Assembly (NCBI GenBank): GCA_964017185.1
Contig: OZ024869.1
Span: 56,632,761-56,696,760 of the forward strand
Reading direction: 5' to 3'
Origin: Rugalucina vietnamica
Lineage: Eukaryota; Mollusca; Bivalvia; Lucinida; Lucinidae
Length of the DNA stretch: 64,000 bases
Shown piece by piece: positions 32,515 through 45,815 of the stretch. A model generated the notes under the pieces. It searched no databases. It was not told the DNA's origin and was given only the letters and a program-made list of their open reading frames with translations. Each line of letters opens with the position of its first letter. The first letter of the stretch is position 1. The translations under genes and the position numbers were made by a program.

Positions 32515-35500
32515 GTAATCTACATATATATACACTACTGTATGGATGTTTAACACAATGCCACGAGTTAATAATGATAATGAGTTTAAATGAGTAACAC
32601 TTTGAAATTCATACATTGTAAGACAAGTTAAGGCCACATTACATAGAAACAATCCAAGTGCGGATATTTTCATAATGATAATCTGTTTTTGTCGACGGAG
32701 TACCAGGGATAATTTTGGAAGGGGCCATGGGCAAAATGCCCTTTAATTTTCATAATGGCCCCTTGAAAGCATGCGTCATATGTAATGTAAGGAGATAGCG
32801 GATAATGTTTCTAAATTGGAGTTTTTCTCAAATGGCCCCTTCCATATTTGAGCTAACAATATACCTGGAGTACAATGCTATTACCAGAGGTGTACATACG
32901 TATAAGCAGTTGTTGTAATTTCATAGCATAGTTGTAAACGTTAACCTGAAAGTTTCTCTGTTCAGAAGGAATTCTTATTACACATTCATTCAGAATAAAA
33001 TGTAAAACTGAGATCAGTGAATATATTAATGAGAAAGACGGTGAGGCAATACCTAGGTTTCGGTTACTTAAGCCTCGTCAGTGACCCTTCAGATTTGGCA
33101 ACACGGAGCCAAAGAGAATTGTATTTCGCAACATTCAACAGGGTAGTCGATACAAAGACTTCAATTATCCAAATGGGGCCAAATAAATTAAACGTTGGTC
33201 AGAAAAAAAAACTATCGTAAATGGTAAACCGATAATAAATTTCTGATTTCTTAAAATATCCCCACTGAGCTCAAAGGACCAAAAGGAAAGGAAAATATAA
33301 TCTGTACAATAGATGATATACAGGTTTAAGGGCCGCCTAGGACACCAGCTGCAGTAATAAAAAAAATAGCAAATAAAAAGTAAAACTGAGAAGTCTGCAT
33401 ATTGCACTTACCCGTTTGACATTTTCAGCGTATGCCACGAAGACTTGCAATCATGATGGAACGTGGATGCGGCATCCAGACACGGAACAAGTGTGGACAA
33501 ATTATAGCCAGTGTTATGATACAGATCTCGTTGAGGTATTTGATTGTTCTATACAGTTCTGTTTTAGCATAATGAAATTAATGCTAAATTACATGTGCTA
33601 TTCTGGTTTCAGTATACTAATGGACTGCATGTTCATCCCAAATGGACGAGATACATGTACATGTACATGCATCAGCATATAGTCTTGTTTGTTCTAACAA
33701 CAAAGGCCTGAGTGTACTTTTTATGTACTACTCACCGGAGGGTGATAATCATGTACTTTTCTGGCTTCAATTTAAGTAGTTTTGATTATTTCAGTAACAT
33801 AAGAGGGTGATGTTAATGTGCTACTATGACTTAAGTAAACTTATGGACTGGTTTGTTTCAGCAACACAAGAGGTTGATAATCATATACTACTCTCGCTTC
33901 AGTGCTCTAAGTAGTTTTGATTATTTCAGTAACATAAGAGGGTGATGTTAATGTGTTACTATGACTTAAGTAAACTTATGGACTGGTTTGTTTCAGCAAC
34001 ACAAGAGGTTGATAATCATATACTACTCTCGCTTCAGTGCTCTAAGTAGTTTTGATTATTTCAGTAACAAAAGAGGGTGATGTTTATGTACTTATTGACT
34101 AATTTATTTCAGCAACATAAGAGAGTGATATACATGTACTACTCTGGCTTCAGTGTATCGATAGTCTTGTTGGTGATATCTCTGTTCATATTTTCATTCT
34201 TTAGGTAAGTGAAAATAGACTTAAAATCGAGCATAAAATGACATTTCATATTCAATCATAATCGAAGATTTTTATACCCCCCGCAAAACGAAGTTTTAGG
34301 GGGGTATACTGTTTTCAGCCTGTCCGTCATTCCGTGATTCCGTCATTCCGTCAATCAGTCATTCCGTCATTCCGTCAACATTTTTACATCTTTGCTGAAT
34401 AACTTGAGTAGCGTTTGTCTGATTTGTTTCAAATTTTCACCACACTTGCACCATTAGACAATACATGTGTGATATGAATTTAAGGGCCAAAGGGTCAGTA
34501 TTGCAAGAGTTATGGGACTTTTTAAGTCTTCATATAACATGTTTGCCATAGTACTGAAAATACATACTTTGTGAAATCAACTCCTCTTACAGCTTTCACT
34601 GTTTCCTTTTAATATTTTGCTGATATGTTTCAGATAAATTACAGATGTGCATGAACACTTGTCATTATGAAAAACATCATTTTTGACAGATTTACAGCAT
34701 TTTTAACTCAGCAAATTTTCTATAATTGCTTATATTCAATAATGGTTGGTAGTGCATACTTTGTGAAATCAACTCCTCCTAGGGCTTTCAGTATTTCTTT
34801 TCAGTACTTTGCAGACATGTTACAGACATATTGAAGATGTGCATGTAGAATTATGATGCTGAAAAATTAATTTTTGACAAATTTACAGCATTTTTTAACT
34901 TTGCCATTTTTCGACTTTGCAGCAGCATTTTGACATCTTTGCTGAATAACTTGAGTAGCTTTTGCCTGATTTGTTTCAAATTTTCACCACACTTGCTCCA
35001 TTAGGCAATACGTATGTGGTATGAATTTAGAGGCTCAAGGGTCAGTATTGCAAGAGTTATGGTACTTTTTAAGTCTTCATCAAACATGTTTGCCATAGTA
35101 CTGAAAATACATACTTTGTGAAATCAACTCTTACAGCTTTCAATGTTTCCTTTTAATATTTTGCTGTTATATTTCAGATGTATTGCAGATGTGCATGAAC
35201 ACTTGTCATTATGAACAAAATCGTTTTTGACAAATTTACAGCATTTTTAACTTAGCAAATTTTCTATAATTGCTTATATTCAATAATGTTTGTAGTGCAT
35301 CTTTTCAGTACTTTGCAGACATGTTACAGACTAATTGAAAATGTGCATATAGAATTATAATGCTGAAAATATAATTTTTGTCAAATTTACTGCATTTTTT
35401 AACTTTGCCATTTTTCGACCATTGCTTATATACAATAATGGTTGGTAGTTAATAGTTTGTGAAATCAACTTCTCCTAGGGCTTTCAGTATTTCTTTTCAA

Positions 35501-38500
35501 TACTTTGCAGACATGTTCCACACATATTGAAGATGTGCATGAAGAATTATAATGCTGAAAAAATAATTTTTGACAAATTTACAGCAATTTTTAACATAGC
35601 CATTTTTGACCATTACTTATACAGTAATGGTTGGTAGTGCATAGTTTGTGAAATCAACTGCTCCTAGGACTTTCAGTATTTCTTTTCAGTACTTTGCAGA
35701 CACGTTCCACACATATTGAAGATGTGCATGAAGAATTATAATGATGAAAAAATAATTTTTGACAAATTTACAGCATTTTTTCACATAGCCGTTTTTTTAA
35801 CAATTGCTATTTTGCGGGGGGGGGGGTATACTGAAAGCCTTGCTTGCAGCCAATTTCTAGTTATTGTTGTTTTCGATGCCCAAATTAATGTAGCAAAATG
35901 TTTTTAGATGATATTAGTTGTTCTAGAATTCTGTAAGAAGTTCTCGAAATTTCAAAAGTTTCTTATTAACATGTTATATTTCAATTAATCAGCAACTTTC
36001 CGGCAAATCCACAAATGCAATGTCATATCAGGAAGTGTTTGTTATCTGGCAACATGTTTGACACTAATGCTGTGGTATTGTCTTGCTATTTCGAAATAGA
36101 AATACAAACACGATAGATCAATATAAATCACAACCCGTCGACATAATGTTATAGTGTGCATAAACTGCATTCAATTTGTCTATATCGCTGTCATACAATA
36201 GCGTATAAGACACACGCGCAACGGGCGTGTTATAAAAGAATTGCAAAATTCAACATACACCAGAAGCACGTTGGAGACACGTTAGAAACGTGTTACGTAC
36301 GTGTGCGTTTTGTACGCTTGGTGTACGTTGATGTTCGTTGCTATCGGTGCGCGTTCCTAGAGCGTCTGGGCTCCAAAGATTTTTAACCATGTTGAACAAT
36401 TTTCAGGCTGGAAGCTCGGCATGTCTCGGGCGTGTGTCAGGTTATATTACAGGTACATTACATACGCTTTGAATGTAGCGTTTGGCGCACGTTTTAGGCA
36501 CTTTAATGAGATATTAATGAGAAAGGAGTGGGTCATACCGCGCTTTCGGCTGCTCAAGCCTCATCCAGTGACCCTTTAGATTTGGCAACATGGAGCCAAA
36601 GAGAATTACTCTAAATTTGAAACTTTTAAGAGGGTAGACAATACAAAGACTAGTATAATCCTGATGGGACCAAATATGTTCAACGTTGGTTAGAAAATGA
36701 AAATTTTGATAATAAATTACTGACTGTGAGGAGTGGTCATTTCATATGAAATTTATTAAACGAGCCTTCGGCGAGTATGATACATTTCATATGAAATGAC
36801 CACAAGTGCAAGGTTCGAATTATTTTATTACGTTATCCTCCTAAAATTTAGAGACTGTTATTATTATCATTATTATTGTTGCTGTTGTTGTTGTTACATG
36901 TATCATTTGAAAGGTTTGCATATGATATGAAACTTAGTAAATTGATTTCTTAAATAATCAAAAACAACATGCGTAACGAAATATTTGTATAATTAATAAA
37001 ACAAAACGGATAAGTATCGAAAAGATATTTTCAAATGAGTGTATCTTAAAGTTTCTTAAAGTTTCTCACCAATATCAAAAACAAATTTTGCGAGTATTTT
37101 GTGTTTTGGCCTAGAATTGCTATGATTATTGCCTCGACATACTAAATCGCGTTGCAATGTCAATGTAAAAGCATTTCCAGAAAGTTTAACTTTAAAGTAG
37201 TCTGGGCAATAAATGCCCCACCTAGTCAAAGTTGATGGATACGTCTCAAATGTAAAGCCCCGTTTACACATTCACGATTTTTGGCTACGGTGCCGCTACG
37301 ATTCGCCACGATTTGTAAAATCGTCGTGTACCGTGGTGTACCGTGGTCATTCGTAGTAGAACCGTAGTGAATCGTGGTGAATCTTGATTAATCGTGATGA
37401 TTCGGGAAACTCTACAGCAGCGCTACGAAAGTTTTAAACTGTTTAAAACATTCGTGGCGTACCGTGGCGAATCGTGGTGGTAAATGGGCGTGGCCTTATT
37501 CGTAGCGCAACCGTAACGGAATCTTGCTTATTCGTACTGACACCGTAGCTATATTCGCGGCTATTCGTGAGAGATCGTAGCCAATCGTGGAGCTCCGTAG
37601 CGAAACCGTGGAATTTTTTACACCACGAACTCTCACGATTCACCACGAATTGTGTACGGTTGTCCTACGAATCATCCACGGTTTCGCTACGGAGCTCCAC
37701 GATTGGCCACGACGGCTACCGCCGTGAATCGTACTAATACCGTATCGAACCGTACAAGCACCGTGAGCATTCGTTGTGCCACCGTGGTTAATCCTTATTG
37801 ACCGTAGCGTTGCCGTCATGAATCGTCATTGATTCGTAGCGATACCTTACAGACACCGTACTAAGATCGTGGACATTCTTACTAGAATCGTAGAGATACT
37901 GAATATTTCCACTTTTCGCCACGATTCACCACGATCCATCCCGATTTTTCTGACCATGAGAAATCGGGGTGAATCGTGGTGAATCGTAGAGAAAATCGTG
38001 AATGTGTAAACGGGGCTTAAACCACACGAGTAAACTTGACGTGAGGCATCGTTCTCACTGAAAAGAGAAGGGTGTCATATAATTCAGGTTTATGTTTTAA
38101 TCAATGCATTATGACATTTTCTGTTGAATAACGAGCACAATCTTCCATTTTATTAGAGCTCGCATCTTAAACTGTAGCCATTAAAGTTAATCAAACATCA
38201 GTTGATCGTGTGGTCATTGTGGACCAGATTGTAACATTAATCTATTGCTTGAACATATGAACCGCCTCATGAGTAAACCAACAATCTGCATATGCGAAAC
38301 CAAAGCTCCTTTGTTTTCGCTACACGGATAGTGCAGTTCTAAAATTCCAAGCCTCTAGCCTGCTTCTGTGATTGTACAGGCCGGTTTGTGTAGGAACTGT
38401 TCGAAAACCACATTGTTGGTTTTCTCACGCGAAGGTTCATTTTTTGTTTTCATCACGTATCACATGTGGTGACAGCGGATTATTGCTTTGATTTGGTCTG

Positions 38501-41500
38501 TAGTGAATCCCAAGAGGACATTACCACTTTCAGTTTTCTTTGTCATAATGTTTAGCACAATGTTTTATGGCCTGTATTTTTCAGACAGCTGAAGTGTGTT
38601 CGCGTTACTCTACATAAACATTTGTTCCTGTCCTATATACTCACCGGTGCACTATGGATAGCCTACTACAGACTGGTGCCTATGAGTTTAGAAACTGTTT
38701 TGGGAAACCCGGTATGATATATATTTTATATTCATGTGAGAAATCAGCAAAACAAATAGTTACATTGTTAACTACAGGAGATCATCGTTTTGGAAAGGGA
38801 CAGAATACTCCTATGCTTCTCCCAAGATATAACATATTGCTCTTGTTGCTGCTGTATTCATGACGCCACATCCATGCACTATTCAAAATTACATACGTGC
38901 TTTCTGTGACAATCAATGTTCTTATAAAATACTGATCCACAGATTGTTTGTTTTACTTCCTAATTTTGGTTAGATCCGTGTAATATATACCCCCTAAAAC
39001 TCCACTTTTATATAGTAAAACTGGGGTATACAGGGGTATATCTATTTTTCTTATTTTTGCTCCAAAACATAGATTGCCGAGGTGGTTCGAACGTGTACCC
39101 ACAATCTATATTTTGAGCAAAAATCTGAAAAATATCAAACTTTTTTTGATGAAAATTTTTAATTTTTACAAGTAAAGAAAAGTCTGCATATTACATGGCA
39201 GATTTCAGCTTTAGGTTTATATTTTAAGGTCTCAATCTATATGCTAGATAGCATATTAGGGATGTAAACATTATGCCATGCTGTTGTTTGTGTTACAGGT
39301 ATGGTGTCAGATTCTTCATGTCATGACACATTTCTTCACAGTTTGTAACTACGCCTGGATGTTCTGTGAAGGGTTTTACCTACACGCTCTCATTGTTATT
39401 GCATTTACAAAAGACAAAAAGTTGTTATACATGTGTTACGTTATTGGATGGGGTAAGTCTTCGTTGATTTGATCAATTTGAATGATGTACCCAATCAGTT
39501 ACATGATTTACAGATTCAGTCTATCAATGTACTAAGCACAATATTGATAAGATGCATCACCTCTCATGGAAATAGTTAATAATGAAAATTTGTTTACGAA
39601 TTTACCTTCAGTTCAGTGCAGGCCACGTATTTTGCAAGATTGATTTCAAAACATCATCTGTTCTCTGTGTGTGTATTCGGTTTATTACTAGCCAAACAGT
39701 GATTAAAGCGATATTTCATTTTAGAATCTGTTACCAGATGAATAATTAAATATTTGGTTTTCGAAAATGAAAAAGCAATGTATCAACGATATAATTTCAG
39801 TTTTCCCGGTGTTGCCTGTGTTGATCTACACATGTATACGTGTGGTTGATGAAGAGGAAAATAAAAGGTAAAGATGAGGCCAGCCAAGAGCATACTGTAA
39901 TTTCGAGACACTACGTAGTATAGTGTACGTGTATACGAAGTTAGCGTTTCACGGACATAAAGGGGCCTACATGTACCTACTCCCTAAAATAAATAGTAAC
40001 TTTTTTTCCAGCTGTCGAAAAGGTTTCTTGTGGCTGCCTAAAACACCAAAAGTTTATGCCTGCTCCCCAGCTCACTTAAATATTTTCTGGTGATCCCCAG
40101 CTCCCTGAAATTAAGAGTCCTTCAATAGCCCTCTAAGGACCGCAGTAGAATAGCTCTTATCCGGTCTCCATTTTTGCTGTTACTGATTTCATACGAGGCT
40201 TTTGCATTTCCTAAGCTGTTTTCTGCTAAAATATCACCTTGGGAGTTGCCAGTGTCTGAAAGACAATAAATTCTAGAACACGGCTTATTGTCATTTTATA
40301 CCCTCTCAGGTGTTAATTATAGAAACATTATTGTAACAATCAAATTACTGAAGTGATCTGAAAATGTGTCTAAAATACCAATTGCAATAGGAAAAACTCT
40401 TGAAATTAACTTAAAATGTCTGTAGGGGAAACACAAACCGTATTTCTAGAACCATAAAATGACAAATTTTCCTTCGAGGTCAAGACTGCTACAATAATGT
40501 TGTATTACGTGTACCATGCTAAATATGTGTCATGCTGGCTGCATTATATATGATAAGCTATAACCTCGCAGATTCAAAAGGCAATTGTTCCTTTATTTCG
40601 AACAAAGTCTGGCTTCATGTTAGTAATATCGACTGAACTTGTGAGATCATAATGCCATGTAAGAGTGTCCAAGAATACAGAAAACAACAAAAACTGATTT
40701 TAAAGTTTTCAATTTTTGTCATATTTACAGTTATTGCTTTTGCTGGATGAACCACTGCATTTTGTCATCAACTGACTGCATTTACAATCATTATTGTTCA
40801 TTCTTTAAATATCACAGTAATGATGATAAAATTTCTCAGGCTTTGTTGGAAATGATTAACGCGGCGTCCCATCTGGGGCTATTCTGTTTGCACAGAGATT
40901 TTGATCGAAAAATGAGATAAAAAAAGAGTAAAAATCACTCCTAACACCCCTAAAACTGAAAGTGGACTCATCCAATTGATAACGATGGGAAAATCCATGC
41001 GTCAAATATGGGTTAATTTTCAAAAGTCAAATTTTTGTCTATTTTGCTACATAGCTTGAATATGGATTTCCGTGTTGAAACGCTTTTTACAGAGAATCCT
41101 CAATTCCATGCATCAGGAAAACATGTCCATAAAAAGTATACACCCTTGAACCCCACTTTTATGTCGTAAAACTGGGGTTTGCAGGGGTATACATATTTTT
41201 TTTCTTATTTTTGCTCCAAAACTTAGATTGTAGGTACTGGTTAGAACCGCCTCGGTACCCACAATCTATGTAAAAAATAAATAAAAAAAAAATAAAATAA
41301 AAAAAATAAATAAAATAAAAAAAAAAAATCAAATTTTTTTCTACTAAAATTTTTCATTTTTACAACTTTCAGAATCTCTGTTTGGGCATGTTTCGTAATA
41401 CATGCTAACTGTTTCAGATGTTGGACGGAGGAATCTAGCCTGAACTGGATACTGCTGGGACCTATAACGGCCTCACTTATTGTATGTATGCTCATGGCAA

Positions 41501-44500
41501 AAATAGTGCATTCAATTTTGGTGGTTTGAGCTACATTATCTTGAATAGAACAGTACATTCGTTCGAATTTTAAAGACTCCTTTCGATAGATCAATTTACT
41601 GGATGTATTACCCAGTTTTGAAGGTTTGAGTTGCATTGTAAAACACAGATCCTCTACTCAAAACAGTACATTCGTTCCAATTATAAACTCTCCTTTCGGT
41701 ATAAAATGTTCTGGATGCATTATGTTTTGTAGTTCATTAGTATAATACCTGCAGTCATTACGTAAAGCCATTGTTTACCTTAACTCATTTAAGCCCGGCG
41801 TCCCTTTTATGGGACATACTGAGGCAAACATAATAGCCCCAGATGTGACGCCGCAGAACGCGGCGTCCCATCTGGGGCTATTTTGTTTGCTTAGAGAATA
41901 TTCATCGAAAAATTGAATGAAATTTAAATATCACTCCTGATGCCCCTAAAAATGAAAGTGGACTCACCCAAATGATAGTGATGGGAAATACACTCGTCAA
42001 ATATGGGTTAATGAATAATTTTCCAGGTGAATTTGATATTTTCCATCAACATAATGAGGATACTTCTTTCAAAACTGCGCTCTGTCCACACAAATGAAAC
42101 CATGCAGACCAGGTATGTATTTATTTATGCCCGTGTGCATTGTCATAATCACCGTTAGCCATTAAGTTTCTGTTGAACGTATCAATACTTATTTCATCGT
42201 TACTTGAATTTGTAGATATACTACACAAAAAAAGTTGAGCACATATTTCATAATCGTGTCAAGTGCATGAAAAAAACACAATCTCTTTTCTAAAATCAAG
42301 CAAAAGTTCACAATGATGGAAAACGTTGTGTAACGGGATAGTCTCCCTTGCAGAATACGTTGGTGCAACGTATTAGCGGCATATTAGCGGGTAGTAATAT
42401 GCAAATTAGAAACTCGAAACTTTGTGATTAGAGTAAGTGTTAGGTATATAGCGCAGTAAACCACCCTTGGTGGATGAGCATGCTTTTCCACCGACGGGGT
42501 TTCTGTGGCTTGGCTCGGCTGTTCGTTACATTTGGTGGCAGCGGTGGGATGATGACAACTGCCAGACCGGAGTTGCCTTACCCATGTAGTCCCCAGGCCA
42601 AGACTCGGGGCGAGTCTTCTCGGAGGGGGAAGTAATGTAACGGGATAGTCTCCCTTGCAGAATACGTTGGTGCAACGTATTAGCGGCATATTAGCGGGTA
42701 GTAATATGCAAATTAGAAACTCGAAACTTTGTGATTAGAGTAAGTGTTAGGTATATAGCGCAGTAAACCACCCTTGGTGGATGAGCATGCTTTTCCACCG
42801 ACGGGGTTTCTGTGGCTTGGCTCGGCTGTTCGTTACAGTTGAAAGGAGCAAGGAAATCACAACCGCTTATGTCATGTCTTTTTTGTATATAAATTGTTAA
42901 CTCTTAACTCAATTAAACAGCAGTCGACAGTAATGATTTAGTTGAAATACATGTGTATATTTGCAGACGGGCTGTTCGAGCTACACTAATCCTGATACCA
43001 CTGCTAGGTCTTCAGTACATCGCCTTTCCTTTTAAACCACCACCGGGATCAAGTGGAGAACATGTTTATTCCATGATTGTTGCTTTCTTAGTTTCGTTTC
43101 AGGTACGACATATTCACGTACATGTACATGTATGTCTGAACTGTAAGCAGCACGTGTATTGTTTTTGTTTCTGTAGTCTTACCACCAAAAAGTGCCGATT
43201 CACGACCTTATATGATGGAAAATAAATAAGGGAGACGGATTCGTATAAGAAATTTGGCATCTTTCTGAATCCTATCATTTATGTTTTCTATCTCGTATGT
43301 ATCTTATTTTATATTAATTATACTGAAGCTTTACACCTTTTATTGTTTGTGTTTTGCGAAACACAAACTCTCATTCGGTTTTTTACGGAAATCCGGCGAT
43401 AGTTTGCGCATGCGAGTTTTCATCAATATTTATATACATACTAATTCTAGTCTTTTGATCTTGACCTTGACTTCTGCGTAACCTCAGTTCGTTTTCGTTA
43501 TGAAAGTAGACAATAATAAAGACATGATGTAAGAATAACAAAAAGATCAAACAAAATGTTGATAGAAGTAACATTTTTAATAGTAAAATATGCCTTGTCA
43601 ATATCAAGGTTACTCCGATCAACCTTTTAAATGTAAGCTGATCTGTGTTTTGTTGCCCCTACATGCGCGGATCCAGAGGGGGGGGGGGGGGCGGGGGTCC
43701 GGACCCCCCCTGGAATTTGAAAATTTTACGTAAAAAAAAGGTTATTTCGGGATTTTTTGAGGGTTGGACCCCCCCTCGTCTGTGAACAAAAATTACCATT
43801 TTCGTTGGACCCCCTCTCATGAAAATTTCATGCCCTATATAGCCAAAGTTGTTTTTCTTTTGCTGTGCCTCAGTGGCTCAAATTCTGTTTCTTTATCAGA
43901 TGTTTTGTAATTGGTTATCTCGGGTTTCCGATCTCCGTTATGAAAGTTGGCATGACGCAACGAATCAAAGCTGGCTGATGCAACGTCTAATATCGTTGCT
44001 GGTACATGTTTATACACTGGAATTCTGTCAAGCAGCCTTCTCACGAGAAAATTTTTTGAGGTTTCCGAACTGTTCGACACAAACCAGCCTCTACGACTTC
44101 ATTTAAAGTTAAACATTTGGGATTAAAGAAAAAAGTGCAACTGCACTGTTCGTGAAATGAAAACAAAGGCGCTTGTTATTACACAGCTGATCATCTGTAA
44201 ACAACGAGTTTTCTCATAATGCGGCTCCAATGCATTTGTTTATGTTACCCTAGAAATACATTAGCTATTTTTAATTTATAAAGCCCCTGTCAGACCAGAG
44301 GGCGTTCGCGCGGCGTTTGCGTGGCGTTCTTAAATTTTCTTAATTTGTCCAAAACGCCACGAGAACTCCAAGAAAAAATGATTTATTTGTGAAAAAAGCA
44401 AGCCATGGCGTCCTCACGGTGTCATCACGGCGTCCTCGTCGCGTCCAAGGCGTTCCTATGGAGTTCTCACTGCGTTCTGCGGAGTTCTATGTGGCGTGCC

Positions 44501-45767
44501 ATGGAGCTTGCACGACGTTTTCACTGCGTTTGCGCGGCGCTCTTGGCGTTCGCAACGCGCTTCTACGGCGTTCGCACCGCGCTTTCACGGCGTTCTAGCA
44601 CTGCTCTGACGGCTTGTAGGCAAAACAGAAACAAAGTTTCACTCATTTGTACGTTTGCTTTCAATTTGAAACTGCTGCACCTGCATACACACAAGTAGTA
44701 AACCAGCTTGCTGCTCGACAGACATATTGAATGTCATGATGTGCATCCCATTTAAATAGTGGTTTGTTTGCTTTTGTGATAAAATTTGCATATCTTTTTA
44801 TTCATCTTTTTCAGTGCTTTTATCATAAGAACGCCATAGGATGCGGTAGAAGCGCCATGCGAGCGCCATGAACGCCGTGACAACGCCTTGCAAACGCCAC
44901 GGGAACGCTGTAAGATAAACAACACGCCGTGGAAACGCCATAGACGCGCCTTATAAGCGCGGTGGTGGAAACGCCGTGATAACGCATTGCAAACGCCACG
45001 GAAACGCTGTAAGATAAACAACACGCCGTGAAAACGCCATAGACGCGCCCTATAAGCGCGGTGGAAACGCCGTGAGAACTCCATGGACGCAGTCGGAACT
45101 CCGTGGAAACGCCATGGGCTACCACGGCTTTTGCACTACGATCACACGGCGCGCCCGCGGAGTTCCCGCCGCGTTGGTGAAGTTCTCACTGCGTTGCCAC
45201 GGCGTCCTCACGGCGTCCCCACGGCGCTCTTATTAGAACGTCGAGTGATGGCGTTTGTTTTGAGCATGTCCAAAAGAAACGCCGACCCTTGGCGTTCTAG
45301 GATTTCCCACGGCGTTCGATGGAGTTCCCACCGCGTTGCCACGGTGTCCATGGAGTTCTCACAGCGTTCACCTTGGCGTTCTGCATTTTTGTAGAACGCC
45401 GCGAGAACGACACCCTGGTGTGACAGGGGTTTTAGAATGAAATCTGTAAATGCATATTAAGCAGCACCAAAACGAAATGAATATGAACGTAAACAAACAC
45501 CACCCTGTGAACGTTCTGGGTATTGTTTGCGTCAGTTTAAAAAGATAACGCACTTGGAAAAGAATAAGGTACTGGGATTAACTACGGAGCGTATACTCGT
45601 ATTTTGACTCGGTGTCCTGTCACAAGTTTTGAACAGCGTTAGACTGTGCGGTGAAACAGATCTATTCCGGATTTACAAAGGAGATCGATATACTTTCTGT
45701 GAAGCGAAAAACAAATGCGATGATCAACACGGTCTTTGTTTTTGCATTATGTTAAATACAGGGTTAC

Positions 45768-45815
<48 letters not shown>

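Noticed and set aside
36156-36386. 76-residue frame near the ACGTGT words
   Set aside because: Cys/Arg/Tyr-rich composition comes from the word-rich DNA, and it is inside the TM1-TM2 intron.
44389-45394. Several 70-110-residue Arg-rich frames on both strands
   Set aside because: They arise from the AACGCCGTGG words of foldback element F.
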